Counted from the first letter of the stretch, positions 14,909 to 24,636 are shown. The stretch is DNA of 64,000 nt from Oscillospiraceae bacterium (GCA_910575695.1 CAJTGJ010000004.1:1-64000), one strand, 5' to 3'. The notes: generated by a model from the letters alone, not told the origin. Translations and numbers: made by a program.

Positions 14909-15590
14909 GGTGCCTCGCGCACCGTCCTCTCTTGTATCAAAATGATTGGCCGCTGTCCTTCGCCATGTGGGCGTCATTATTCGCTTCCGTTTTTACGGCT
15001 ATCCCTGTCAATCCAGGGTCCTCAGACTACTATGACAGCTCCGTTGCCTTGGCGGATTTTCAGGGCCGCTTTTCTCATAGCTCCCATAGCCGCGTAACTG
15101 CGGCGCTCCGCTTTAGAGCAATCTCCGTTTAGAACTGCTGAAACGAGCATGATGTGCTGTCGGTATGTGACGTTCGCCATTTTCCACTTTCCCGTGGCTG
15201 GATTCGCTCCGGGTATCCGCAAAGATAGAGCCGAACACTAACTTTGTCAGGAGCGCCGGCGGGTTTAGCTTCCATACGCCGGGAGCACGATTTGGGCCCA
15301 ATCTCTGGCTGTCAAGCAGGCAGTATAGCTTTCATCCTCATGCACATCTTTTCATCCCTCCACGCCACCGTCCGTGAAGCTCGGAACAGCCCGTGTACTC
15401 CGTCATGCTATGGTTGCCCTCCGGTTTCCCTTTCGGGGTTAGACGGGGGATGATGGGTTGCGTTGTGTGGTCTGCGCGGGCCTCCTTATCCCTTTGGATT
15501 GACCACCGCGTGATACCTTGTCCACCACTTGCTCAAGGTGGGATTTCAACAGTCCCGCGGGCAGGCGTCACTCTGCCCTTACGGACGCAC

Positions 15591-16068
15591 TTGGTTTGAT
15601 GTGAAATCGTGTCTTACCAGAGCCAGAACCGCCAATAATCAGCACATTTTTGTTGATATTGTATTTAGGGTTCTTATTCCTGCCCACCATAACGCGCTCG
15701 GTCTGTGTCAGGAGAATGTTCCGGTCAAACTTGGGGTCGATAAAAGGAGCAATGTCTTTGGCATTTCCCCATCGGGCACTGCCGTATTCCACTCCATGAC
15801 GATATTTTTTAGCATTCTTGGCCTTGATATAAACCGCCGCTCGAATACAGACTGCGCCCACCAGCCCCACAAGCAAATCATTGGGATGGAAGCTGGGGAG
15901 GGGATTCCGGGAAATGAGGTCCCCCAGGGCGGATATCGCCCCCATACCCTTTTCCACTACATCCGCACCTGCGGCCAGACGGTATGCCTCGCCCGCCTTG
16001 TCAAAGAACCAGAGCATGAATACATAGGGGAAATTGGAGATCAGAAATTTTTTCACATCGAATTTCAC
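15591..16068 (-). pseudogene. virD4: VirD4 of ICE-1, first piece (N-terminal, with Walker A)
   Basis: The first 159 codons of the coupling protein: an N-terminal membrane segment, a second hydrophobic stretch (NDLLVGLVGAVCIRAAVYI, about residues 80-98), the conserved GVEYGSARWGNAKDI, and the P-loop GGSGSGKTR. It begins with GTG at 16068, overlapping the stop of pcfB (GTGA). The group II intron starts after KP plus one base of the next codon. Splicing alone would give a protein that continues only 15 residues before IME-B. Together with 12940-12985 and 6157-7408 it forms 591 codons, close to the 579 residues of the intact VirD4 of ICE-2. Confidence 0.92.
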
Positions 16069-16538
16069 CGCTCATGCCCCCCTCGGCTGCGATCCTTAGC
16101 CGTTTCCTGCACCATGTTCTTGACAACCTCTTTGAAATGGCTCAGCCGTTCCCGAACGGAGGGCCTTTTCTCCCGGCGGAGGCTTTTGGCGGCGTACTCG
16201 GCAAAGGCGGCATTGAGCGCGTCCGCGTCCTTGGCCTTGAAAAAAACCAGGTATTTCCCATGGGCAGGGTCTTTTTTTAAGGCAAAATCCACACCGTATT
16301 TCCGGGCCACCCGCTCAAAGGATTTGATATTTTTTTCGGTAATTTCGATGTTCTGCACCCCAGCGCCCTGCTTCACAAGCTGTTTCACGGTTTGTTTTCC
16401 ATGGTGAGCTTTGGGGTTCCGGGACTGCTCCAGATAGCGGCGCATAGCCGCTCTGAGCAGGTCAGCGGTCAGCCTGCTGCCAGTCCTGCCCATGTTGATA
16501 ACAAAAGCCACTGACTTGTCCCGCACTTCATCCTGCAT
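16065..16538 (-). CDS. pcfB: PcfB family protein
   Basis: A 157-residue protein of the PcfB/DUF3801 family, encoded directly before virD4 in many Gram-positive conjugative elements and thought to act as an accessory of the coupling protein. Recognisable parts are VNMGRTGSRLTADLLRAAMRRYL at the start, KQTVKQLVKQGAGVQNIEI in the middle and a KYGVDFALKKDP segment. The C-terminal third is basic and helical. The start is the ATG at 16538 behind AAGGAGGTAAATTCACC; the frame from 16568 includes that site. The stop overlaps the GTG of virD4 by 4 nt, so the two are coupled. Confidence 0.82.
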   Translation of the reverse strand: MQDEVRDKSVAFVINMGRTGSRLTADLLRAAMRRYLEQSRNPKAHHGKQTVKQLVKQGAGVQNIEITEKNIKSFERVARKYGVDFALKKDPAHGKYLVFFKAKDADALNAAFAEYAAKSLRREKRPSVRERLSHFKEVVKNMVQETAKDRSRGGHER

Positions 16539-16580
16539 GGTGAATTTACCTCCTTCACGATCTTTCATTGAGCGATACTA

Positions 16581-16617
16581 TGTGCCGCGCCGACCAAAGT
16601 ACAGGCGGCGCGGCACA
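16581..16617. terminator. Hairpin between the giant SpaA gene and pcfB
   Basis: A perfect 12-bp stem TGTGCCGCGCCG (16581-16592) / CGGCGCGGCACA (16606-16617) with a 13-nt loop fills the gap after the giant gene's stop codon. The minus strand has no clear U-tract, so it may protect mRNA ends or only partly terminate before pcfB. Confidence 0.55.
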
Positions 16618-16627
16618 AAAAGCGCTC

Positions 16628-19600
16628 TTAATACCCCGTCTTAGGCAGATTGGGCACTACAGGCTTCCTGTAAACCGTAGTCACCCACCGGGAAACGGCC
16701 TGTACCCACTGGCCGTTATAGACGCCGCCCACATCGGCGGTATTGGTGAAGGAGGTGACGGAGAGATAGGACAGAGCGGTGCAGTAAATCATGGGCTTCT
16801 CCACCTGGCTGAATCCACCGGGCACCTGGCCGAACACGAACATGATCTCGGTGATATACTCGTTGGACGCCAGCCCCAGCGCCGCGCCGGATGCCGCCAG
16901 GGTATAATTTCTCTGTGTGGAGAGGTTGTCGTACATGGCCCGGTACTCGCCGTTGCTGGTGTTGGTGCGGTACACAATCTTATAAGTTCCGGCGAAATTA
17001 TAAGTGCCTGTGATGATGGTGTTCAGCCGCACCTGGGCGGGCAGAGTATCCCTCCAATAGAAGCTGTCCAGCCGGACATTAGAGGTGTTGGCAATGTTGG
17101 AGAACACATAATTCACCGGCTGGCCCGCCATGACCTGTTTCGGCCCGGTTTTGGTGATGGATACCCCGGTGACAAGGGATTTGTTCGTCACCTCAAACCG
17201 CACGATCTCGCCCGCGTGTTCCAGGTAGGCGGTCAGCTCGGTGCCGCTCACGCCGTAATTCGCCGGGGCCTTTACCTCCCGGATGGTATAGCGGCCCAAG
17301 GGCAGGGGCTTGGACACAGCCACGCCCCGGCTGTTGCTCTTGATGGTGTCCACCAGATTCCCGGCCTTGTCGTAGATTTCAAAGACCGCGCCCTCCAGCA
17401 GCGTCCCGGCGGGGAGGCCGTTGGTGGGGTTGTAGTCGGCGGATTTCTTGGTGATCTGGATCTGCGCGGTGATGGGCGTGTTCTTCCACTCGATCCGCGT
17501 CGTCTCCCCGGCGGTAACATAGACGGTTTTGACCTGGGTATCGGGGATATAGCCCGGATTCTCCAGCTCCCGCAGGTAGTAGCGGCCACCTTCCGTCAGC
17601 CCCTCAATGTACACATACCCCTGATTATCAGAGGTGTACTGGCCGATAGGAGTATTGGCGGCGTCATAGAGCAGGAACGATACCCCCTGGATGCCCTTGC
17701 CGGTCACGCTGTCCGTTTTATGGATCAAGATGCCGGACAGGGGCTTGTTTTTCACCGTCAGGGTAGTGGTTTTACCATCCTTCACCGTGAAATAGTGGGG
17801 CGTATTGTCCAGCTTGAACCCCTTCGGGCACTCGACCTCCACGGCGTAGTAGTCCCCGGCGCTCAGGCTGACATAGGCGCGGCCATCCTTGCCGGTGGTG
17901 ACAGTCTCCACCAGCCCGCCATCCATGCGCCGGACCTCAAATTTCACGTTGGCGATGCGCTGGGTGGCGTCGGCCTCGCTCACCTTGATCAGCTCCAGCC
18001 CGCCCTCGCTCTTGTTAAAGAACGTCAGCGTCTGGGCCGTGCCCTGCTTGATCAGGATGGACTGCGGCGTGGTGTCCAGCACATAGCCGCTCACCGTTTT
18101 TGTTTCCCTGGCGGTGATGGTGGTGCCGGGGGTCAGGTCGGTGATTACGATACGGCCATTTTTATCGGTAACATACTCGCCGTTGTTCGGCCCAACAAAC
18201 GCGCCGGAGCTGTCCGTCACCAGGAACTTCACGCCCTGGATGGGAGTGGTGGTACCCTCCACATACTTCTGGATGGTCAAGGTCTGCTTGGGGGCGTTGT
18301 AAAACGTCAACGTCTGCGTGTCCGCCGGGTTGACCGTGACAGTCTGGGTGCAGGTGGCCGGGTTGATGGTGTAGCCGTCGATGGTGCGTGTTTCCTTGAC
18401 CACGATGGTGCCGGTGATGCCGCTAATGCGGATTTCGCCGTTGGCGTCGGTGGTGTAGAGGCCGTTGGAGGACAAATGGCCGTTGGCGTTGTCCACATAG
18501 CCGCCCCCAGCGTAGGTAAGCTGGAACTCAACCCCGGCCAGGGGCTGCTTGGTCACGGAATCCAGCTTGCGGATCACCAGCTCACCCGCCCTTGCGTTCC
18601 AGAAGGTCAGCTCGGGAGCGCCTTGGCCTGCCTTGATCTGAACGCTCTTGGGGGTGCCGTCCAGCACGAAGCCGTCCACGGTCTTGATCTCGCGGGCGGT
18701 GATGGTGATGCCGGGTTCCAGCCCCTCGATCACGATCTCGCCCGCCGCGTTGGTGTAGAATGTGCCGTCGCCGGGACCGACAGGAGCGCCGCTCCCATCT
18801 ACCACTTTGAACGCCACGCCAGCCAGCGGCTCATTGGCTGTGCCCTCGATGTACTTATGAATGGTCAGGGTCTGCTTGGGGTCATTTTCAAAGGTGAGGT
18901 CATTCCCATTGCTGGAGCTGCCGCCCGGAGTGGTTGTTGTGCCGGTGCCGCCGCTGGTGACGGTGTTGCCGCCGTTGCGGACAATGATGGTCTGCGGGGT
19001 GGGGTTCAGCACATAGCCGGAGGGCACCTTGGTTTCCACCACGACCACAGTGCTGCCGGGGACGAGCCCGGTAACGGTGGCGGTGCCGTCTTTTCCGGTG
19101 GTGCAGGTAGCCAGTACGTTCCCATTCCCGTCCTTGACGGCAAATGTGGTGTTGGGCACAGGCTTGCCCGTGACAGAATCCAGCTTGGTGATGGTGAGGG
19201 AGCACAGAGGGTCGTTCAGGAACGTGAGCGTTTGTGTGTCCATCGGATTCACCGTGACGGTCTGGGTCTGGGTGGCGGAATCAATGACATAGCCGGGGGC
19301 CGATTTGACCTCCTTGGCAACCACGGTGCCGGTGATGCCGGAAATGCGGATTTCTCCCTTATCGTCCGTGGTATACAGGCCGTTGGAGGACAGGTGCCCG
19401 TTGTCCGCATCCACGTACCCGCCGTTGGCATAGGTGAGCTGGAACTGTGCGCCGGAGATCAACGCGCCGGACACAGAATCCTTCTTTTGGATTACCAAAG
19501 TGCCCGCTTTTTTGTTCCAAAATGTGAGCTGCTGCACCCTGCCGCCCACGATCTTGATGTCCTGGGGGGTGCCGTCGAGGACATAGCCCTCCACGGTCTT

Positions 19601-22600
19601 GACCTCGCGGGCAATGACGGTGGTGCCGGGTTCGATGCCCTCCAGCACGATTTCCCCGGCGTGGTCCGTGTAATACAGCCCATCGTCCGGGCCGATAGCC
19701 GCGCCGGAGCCGTCCACGACCTTGAAGCAGACGCCGCTCAACGGTTCGTTTTCTGTTCCCTCGATGAACTTCCGGATAATGAGAGTGGTCCCAGGCTCGT
19801 TATCAAACGTCAGGCCGTTGGCAACGCCGGAGCGCACCACGATATTTTTCGGCGTCTCATCCAGGATGTACCCGGAGGGGGCGCGTTTCTCGGACACCAC
19901 GATAGTGGAGTTGGGGGCCAGCCCGGTCACGGTTACGGTGCCGTCGGTGCCGGTGGTGTACAGGCCGTTGTTGGGGCCGATCACCCGGCCTGTGCTGTCC
20001 GTCACCAAAAATTCAGCGCCCTTCAAGGGCCTCTTGGTCACAGCATCCCGCTTCAAAATGGTGAGGGTGCAGAGGGGATCATTGTAAAACCGTAACGTTT
20101 GGGTGTCCCCGGCGTTCACTACTACGGTCTGCGGGGTGGGGTCGATCTGGTAGTTGTCCGGGGCCTTGTCCTCAGTCACGATATAGGTGCCGGGGAGCAG
20201 CTTGGACAACACGATCTGCCCATTGGCATCGGTGGTGTAGAGGCCGTTGGAGCTGGTCATGCCCTCGTTGTCCGCCACCAGCTCGCCGCTGGCGGTGGTG
20301 ATCTTGAACCGTGCGCCGGACAAAGGCTGTTTGGTGACGGAATCATATTTCTCGACGATCAAATTGCCCTTTTTGGTGTTGGTCACGGTCACGACCTGAG
20401 TATCGCCATTCTGCCCGATCACCACGGTGGTGACAGGGTTATCAATGACATAGCCGCCGTCCGGGGCTTTGATTTCCGTCAGGATATAGCCGCCCGGAGC
20501 AAGGTTGGTGATGGTGATTTGCCCCTGAGAATCGGTGGTGAAAATCCCATTTTGAGTGGCGGTAGCTGTGCCGATCACGCCGTCCAGCCCCACTTCGCAG
20601 CCAGCCATGGTCGTAATGCGGAACTGTGCCCCGCTCAAAAGCTCGCCGGTTTGGCTGTCCTTCTTCACGAGCACCAGTTTTCCCTTGGGCTGGTTCTTAA
20701 ACGTAAGGCTGACCGTGCGGCCCTCTTTGATTTGAATCGTTTGGCTTTGCGTGTCAATGATAAATCCCTTGGGGGCCTTGACCTCGGTAACAATCACGCT
20801 GGAACCGGGCTTCAGGCCGTCAATGCGCACCTCGCCATTCTCGTCACTTCTGAAAATGCCGTTTGAATCCCCGATGAGGGTGCCGTCCGCGTAGGTGACT
20901 TTGAACTCGGCGTTTTGCAGGGTAATGGAGGGGTTGGTGGCGCACACTTTCCTCAGAAGGAGGCTTCCGTCCGGTGAGTTGTTGAAGCGCACCGTAATCA
21001 CGCTTTGTTCACCGCTGTCCGCCAGATAGACCGTCTCAGAGGACTTGACGATGTTGTACCCGTCTGCGGCCTCGACTTCCTCAATGACGTATGTTCCTGC
21101 GTCCAATCCCGTCCACATGGCGATGCCGTTTTTGCCCGTCACCTTCTGCCCGATCACGGTGCCGCCCGTGCCGCTGGTGCCGGACAAATACCGCAGTTGG
21201 AACGTGCATCCGGGCAGGGCCTGATGGGTGACGGAATCATACTTCTCAATTATGATCGCGTTTTTCGGCGTGTTTTCAAAGGTTACGGTGTGGGTCTGCC
21301 CAGCTTTGCAATAGATTTCCTGGGTGTCGGGCTGCTTGATGGTGAAGCCGGGGGCAGGCTCCAGCTCCTTCGCCTTATACCAGCCCGTTTCGATACGCTC
21401 CAGCAAAATCTCGCCGTCCGAGTTGGTATAAAAGGTGCCCAGATCGTTGTATTCGCCCGTCTGGGTATCATCGCTGCCGCGCCACACCTGGAACTTCACG
21501 CCCTCAATGGGGCTTCCGGTCACGCTGTCCACCTTGACGATCTTGAGGTCAGGCTTGCGCAGGTTGCTCAGCTCCAAGGTGGTGGTTTTGTTCTCCTCCA
21601 GGTAGATCGTGTGGACGGTATCATCGCCCACCCAGCCGTTCTTGGGCTTGACCTCCTGCACGGTATACGCGCCGGGGGTCAGACCGTCCAGCACGATCAT
21701 GCCGTTTGCGTCCGTAAAGTGCTGGTCGCTGTAGCCGCCGTTGACCTCCTCCACCTTGAACAGGACGCCGGACAGCGGTTCGCCGGTCTGGGCGTCGATC
21801 TTGCGGAGAAGGAGGCCGGGCTTCTTATTGTTGGCAAAGGTTACGGTAATGTCTTTGCCCTGTTCGGCCTCGATCCAGACGGTTTTGCGGTTGTTGGTAT
21901 CCAAAATCCACGGAGAAGGTACATTGATTTCCTCCACTTCGTAGCAGCCCGAAATCATGTCCGGCAGGGTAACTTTGCCGTCTGCGCCGGTGGTGACGTC
22001 GTTTTCGTAGGCCACGTTGATGCCCCGGACGTGGAACGTGGTGTTGGGGATGGGGTCGCCTGTCTCAGCGTCCACCTTTTCGATGGTCAGACTGCGCTTG
22101 TGATAGTTGGTTTTGGTGACGGTGATGGTCTGTTCGCCCTGCAAATCCTCAGCGTTGACGTGGACGCCCACAGGGGTGCGGTCGCAGTCGAAACCAGCGG
22201 GGGCGGAAACTTCCCGAAACTCATAATACGCCTCGGACACATTGGGAACGGTAATGGTGCCGTCGGCCTTGGTTTCCTCGGTGGCGACGATCTGGCCGTC
22301 CCGCAGGACAATGAAAACAGCGCCAGCCAGGGGGTTGCCGCTCTCGTCCACCTTCTTCAACTGGACTTTTACCTTGGAGCTGTTCTCGAAGATGAGGCTG
22401 ACGTCGGTTTTGCCGTCCCACACAAAGGTCTGCTTCACCTTGGACGTGTCGGAACTGAGAATGTATCCCTCCGGTGGAGTGATTTCTTCGGCTGTGTAGC
22501 TTCCTTTCGGGAGCTTGGAAAAATCCAGGTCCTCCTTAGAGATGTAGCCGCCCTCGCCGGTGGTGTAGGTGCCGGTAAAGCTGCCGCCGTCGTCCAGCTT

Positions 22601-23833
22601 GACGCTGGTGATCTTAATCACTGCGCCGGGGATGCCAACAGTGGGGTTGTCCGCATCAACTTTCCTGATTGTACCCTCGCCGGTGATTTCTTCCTCGTTG
22701 TAGAAGATAAAGGTGCTGTCCGCCGAACCGTTAGGCATAACCGTAACAATCTGGGAATCCGTGAGCATTTTGTAGCCCTCCGGCACAGCCGTTTCTGTGA
22801 TTTTGTACTGGCCTGCAATGAGTTCGTCCGCTTCGCTGGTGAGGGTGAATGTACCATCCGCGCCGGTGGTTTTGGTTACGGAGAAGAGCTCCGGATTGGT
22901 CGCGTTCTCCACCTTGAATGTCACTCCAGGAATAGGCTTATCCGTACCAGCCTCCAGTTTTTTCACAGTAAGGCTCACGGGCAACTCTTTTGTGCCCTCC
23001 TCTGGAATGGCAATCAGCAGGTGCTGCATAGGCGTTCCTTCCTGCCCGGTGAGCTTCCATGTCTGGGACTTGTCCCACTGATACTGCCACAGGTGATAGT
23101 TGTGGAAATACTCGGGGTGCTCCAGCATAATTCTGACGGCGGTGGCGATGTAATCATAGGCCGATATCCCGGTAAGTCCACCGTCACGGCTGTCGATGAT
23201 CGTGTAAATGTCCACCTTGCTCCAATCCTTGATCCACGGGCTGGAGTTCCACACAGCATCAAACATCTTGAATGCGGCCAGCATCTCTTTAGCGGCCTGC
23301 TGAATGAAGCCCTCTTTGTCAGCGCTGTAGTCGATCAGGACGCCGTGCTCGTTGCACCACGTCAGCGCCTGGGCCACAACAAACCATACATCGGACCACA
23401 TCGGCCCCCAGGTTTCCATTGCGGCGGCTTTGCCAGCTTCTGTAAACTCGCCGTAGGTATAGCCGTAAATGTAGGTGAGAATCATCTTCAGCGACGGATG
23501 GGTGATTTCCTTCTGGAAATTCCACCTCTGGCCGTTGGCCCTGCCGCCCAGGGTGCCCACCTGATAAGCGCACAGGGCGCGGGCGGTTCCGTACCCTGGC
23601 ACGTTCATCTGCACGTCAAAAACATAGGGAATCCCATACGAATTGACGGTGGAGTTGGCGGCTTTATATCGTACGGGACTGCCGCCGTTAAACATATAGT
23701 TGCAGCTTTTCTGGGTGATGCTCTTGGGCGCGGTGGACAACCCTGCGGCAAAAGCTGACAGAGGCAGCAGGCCCACGACACATACCAAAGCCAGAAGCAG
23801 TGCGATAGCACGTTTGAATAAATTATTTCTCAA
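16628..23833 (-). CDS. Giant secreted SpaA-repeat adhesin with thioester domain (ICE-1)
   Basis: A 2401-residue surface protein. A signal peptide (residues 1-29, ending AFA) precedes a thioester-type head: Cys88 in RALCAYQ and Gln155 in VAQALTW fit the Cys-Gln pair that forms a covalent host-binding bond in thioester adhesins. From about residue 300 follow roughly 20 SpaA/Cna-B-like repeats of 85-100 residues. Each starts like LTIxKxDSVTGxPLxGAxF and ends in a Thr/Asn-rich strand; the Lys and Asn/Glu positions needed for internal isopeptide bonds are visible in most. A C-terminal domain (about 2230-2390) ends in NLPKTGY. There is no membrane helix or charged tail after the sorting motif. The start is TTG at 23833 behind AGGAGG; the longer frame runs into the amidase gene. 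Amidase, sortase and a membrane protein are encoded just upstream. Confidence 0.88.
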   Translation of the reverse strand: MRNNLFKRAIALLLALVCVVGLLPLSAFAAGLSTAPKSITQKSCNYMFNGGSPVRYKAANSTVNSYGIPYVFDVQMNVPGYGTARALCAYQVGTLGGRANGQRWNFQKEITHPSLKMILTYIYGYTYGEFTEAGKAAAMETWGPMWSDVWFVVAQALTWCNEHGVLIDYSADKEGFIQQAAKEMLAAFKMFDAVWNSSPWIKDWSKVDIYTIIDSRDGGLTGISAYDYIATAVRIMLEHPEYFHNYHLWQYQWDKSQTWKLTGQEGTPMQHLLIAIPEEGTKELPVSLTVKKLEAGTDKPIPGVTFKVENATNPELFSVTKTTGADGTFTLTSEADELIAGQYKITETAVPEGYKMLTDSQIVTVMPNGSADSTFIFYNEEEITGEGTIRKVDADNPTVGIPGAVIKITSVKLDDGGSFTGTYTTGEGGYISKEDLDFSKLPKGSYTAEEITPPEGYILSSDTSKVKQTFVWDGKTDVSLIFENSSKVKVQLKKVDESGNPLAGAVFIVLRDGQIVATEETKADGTITVPNVSEAYYEFREVSAPAGFDCDRTPVGVHVNAEDLQGEQTITVTKTNYHKRSLTIEKVDAETGDPIPNTTFHVRGINVAYENDVTTGADGKVTLPDMISGCYEVEEINVPSPWILDTNNRKTVWIEAEQGKDITVTFANNKKPGLLLRKIDAQTGEPLSGVLFKVEEVNGGYSDQHFTDANGMIVLDGLTPGAYTVQEVKPKNGWVGDDTVHTIYLEENKTTTLELSNLRKPDLKIVKVDSVTGSPIEGVKFQVWRGSDDTQTGEYNDLGTFYTNSDGEILLERIETGWYKAKELEPAPGFTIKQPDTQEIYCKAGQTHTVTFENTPKNAIIIEKYDSVTHQALPGCTFQLRYLSGTSGTGGTVIGQKVTGKNGIAMWTGLDAGTYVIEEVEAADGYNIVKSSETVYLADSGEQSVITVRFNNSPDGSLLLRKVCATNPSITLQNAEFKVTYADGTLIGDSNGIFRSDENGEVRIDGLKPGSSVIVTEVKAPKGFIIDTQSQTIQIKEGRTVSLTFKNQPKGKLVLVKKDSQTGELLSGAQFRITTMAGCEVGLDGVIGTATATQNGIFTTDSQGQITITNLAPGGYILTEIKAPDGGYVIDNPVTTVVIGQNGDTQVVTVTNTKKGNLIVEKYDSVTKQPLSGARFKITTASGELVADNEGMTSSNGLYTTDANGQIVLSKLLPGTYIVTEDKAPDNYQIDPTPQTVVVNAGDTQTLRFYNDPLCTLTILKRDAVTKRPLKGAEFLVTDSTGRVIGPNNGLYTTGTDGTVTVTGLAPNSTIVVSEKRAPSGYILDETPKNIVVRSGVANGLTFDNEPGTTLIIRKFIEGTENEPLSGVCFKVVDGSGAAIGPDDGLYYTDHAGEIVLEGIEPGTTVIAREVKTVEGYVLDGTPQDIKIVGGRVQQLTFWNKKAGTLVIQKKDSVSGALISGAQFQLTYANGGYVDADNGHLSSNGLYTTDDKGEIRISGITGTVVAKEVKSAPGYVIDSATQTQTVTVNPMDTQTLTFLNDPLCSLTITKLDSVTGKPVPNTTFAVKDGNGNVLATCTTGKDGTATVTGLVPGSTVVVVETKVPSGYVLNPTPQTIIVRNGGNTVTSGGTGTTTTPGGSSSNGNDLTFENDPKQTLTIHKYIEGTANEPLAGVAFKVVDGSGAPVGPGDGTFYTNAAGEIVIEGLEPGITITAREIKTVDGFVLDGTPKSVQIKAGQGAPELTFWNARAGELVIRKLDSVTKQPLAGVEFQLTYAGGGYVDNANGHLSSNGLYTTDANGEIRISGITGTIVVKETRTIDGYTINPATCTQTVTVNPADTQTLTFYNAPKQTLTIQKYVEGTTTPIQGVKFLVTDSSGAFVGPNNGEYVTDKNGRIVITDLTPGTTITARETKTVSGYVLDTTPQSILIKQGTAQTLTFFNKSEGGLELIKVSEADATQRIANVKFEVRRMDGGLVETVTTGKDGRAYVSLSAGDYYAVEVECPKGFKLDNTPHYFTVKDGKTTTLTVKNKPLSGILIHKTDSVTGKGIQGVSFLLYDAANTPIGQYTSDNQGYVYIEGLTEGGRYYLRELENPGYIPDTQVKTVYVTAGETTRIEWKNTPITAQIQITKKSADYNPTNGLPAGTLLEGAVFEIYDKAGNLVDTIKSNSRGVAVSKPLPLGRYTIREVKAPANYGVSGTELTAYLEHAGEIVRFEVTNKSLVTGVSITKTGPKQVMAGQPVNYVFSNIANTSNVRLDSFYWRDTLPAQVRLNTIITGTYNFAGTYKIVYRTNTSNGEYRAMYDNLSTQRNYTLAASGAALGLASNEYITEIMFVFGQVPGGFSQVEKPMIYCTALSYLSVTSFTNTADVGGVYNGQWVQAVSRWVTTVYRKPVVPNLPKTGY

Positions 23834-23853
23834 ACTTTTCCTCCTTAATAGAA

Positions 23854-23887
23854 GCAGGGCCGGATCGTAGAAGCGATCCGGCCCTGC
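23854..23887 (-). terminator. Hairpin between amidase and giant adhesin genes
   Basis: A perfect 14-bp stem GCAGGGCCGGATCG (23854-23867) / CGATCCGGCCCTGC (23874-23887) with a 6-nt loop. On the minus strand TTCTATT follows, then the ribosome site of the giant gene. It may be a leaky terminator that sets the ratio of amidase to adhesin. Confidence 0.65.
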
Positions 23888-23916
23888 CGTTATTGAATAT
23901 GTTTTTAATAATGCGT

Positions 23917-24636
23917 TTACTGAGGATAGCGCGTAAAGAGCCGGTATCCAGGCTGTTCTTCCAGCCACCATTTGAAGTATTGCCCGCCCCAGCGGGCTTT
24001 GTTGTTGGTGCCGCTCTCGGTAGTAATGATGTATTCGTCCGTCTTTTCCAACACCACCACCGCATGACCAGATGTGCCAGTCCGCCAATCAATGATGTCC
24101 CCCGCCCGGATTTCATCCCAGCTTGGATTTACGATCTGCCGATAGGGGAGATCCCCGAAAGCGGCGTCGCTGCACTTCATAGCCCATCCCGCGCAGGCGT
24201 CGCAGTTGCTGAACGGCCGGTCAAACGGCTTGTTGGGAATATAAGGCGCTCCGTAAAGCGTACCGCTGGGATATTGGTCCATCAATCCCCAAAGGATGGC
24301 TTTTACGTTTTCCTCTGTCAGAGCGGAAGGGGTGGCCGGGGGCGTTGTCGGGGTGGGGGCCTCATCCTGATAGTGGGCGTCCGGGTCAAGGTGGACGCTG
24401 TTGGTGGCGCCGTCATAGGTAACGCCGAAGTCCACCGCCTTGCCAATGTCCCGCAGCTTCACAAAATTGTTCCCGTGGATGGCGTATGCCTCAAATTCCA
24501 CCCGCTGGCCGTTAAGATAGAACGTCTGCGCAGATGGTTTTGCCATGATGCCGGACGCGGCGGTTGCAATGGATGTAAGCCCGCAGAATAACAGTGCGCC
24601 GCAGAGAAAACCCGTTAAAAACTGGAAACGCTTCAT
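23917..24636 (-). CDS. Secreted NlpC/P60- or CHAP-like hydrolase with stalk domain
   Basis: A 239-residue exported protein. The signal peptide ends near ATAASG (about residue 29). Residues 33-80 resemble the copper-amine-oxidase N-terminal-like stalk domain (FYLNGQRVEFEAYAIHGNNFVKLRDIGKAV). A Pro/Thr linker leads to a papain-like fold with Cys in SNCDACAGWAMKC and His in GTSGHAVVVLE, the arrangement of peptidoglycan amidases. It would open the cell wall, either for the transfer apparatus or for display of the giant adhesin encoded next. Start ATG at 24636 after GAGGAGGTCTACATC. The NlpC/P60 versus CHAP assignment is not certain; the catalytic pair is clear. Confidence 0.72.
   Translation of the reverse strand: MKRFQFLTGFLCGALLFCGLTSIATAASGIMAKPSAQTFYLNGQRVEFEAYAIHGNNFVKLRDIGKAVDFGVTYDGATNSVHLDPDAHYQDEAPTPTTPPATPSALTEENVKAILWGLMDQYPSGTLYGAPYIPNKPFDRPFSNCDACAGWAMKCSDAAFGDLPYRQIVNPSWDEIRAGDIIDWRTGTSGHAVVVLEKTDEYIITTESGTNNKARWGGQYFKWWLEEQPGYRLFTRYPQ

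Larger units (their letters stand above)
12986..15590 (-). mobile_element. Group II intron in virD4
   Basis: A 2605-nt intron on the minus strand, in the same direction as virD4. Its 5' end is GTGCGTCC at 15590, the bacterial GUGYG consensus, and its 3' end is ...CTCAC at 12986. Domain V is at 13048-13081, and the encoded reverse transcriptase lies in the domain IV position. Removing it joins AAA-CCA-A to AC-CTC-ATG and restores virD4 in frame (IKP-N-LMQ). The 680 nt from 14909 to 15590 hold ribozyme domains I-III and no gene. Confidence 0.9.

Noticed and set aside
14909..14977. Upstream extension of the intron reverse transcriptase
   Set aside because: The extra 23 residues fall in ribozyme sequence and do not resemble the family; the ATG at 14908 gives a typical N-terminus.
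16568..23758. Long plus-strand open frames (16568-20095 and 21005-23758) opposite the giant adhesin gene
   Set aside because: They have no ribosome sites, follow the repeat periodicity of the minus-strand gene, and encode repetitive His/Gly/Val-rich sequence typical of antisense frames in GC-rich genes. The same holds for 58130-62134, 36216-38729 and 41067-42449.
23834..24088. N-terminal extension of the giant adhesin up to 24088
   Set aside because: It overlaps the amidase gene in another frame and includes a terminator-like hairpin; the TTG at 23833 has AGGAGG at the right distance and gives a perfect signal peptide.
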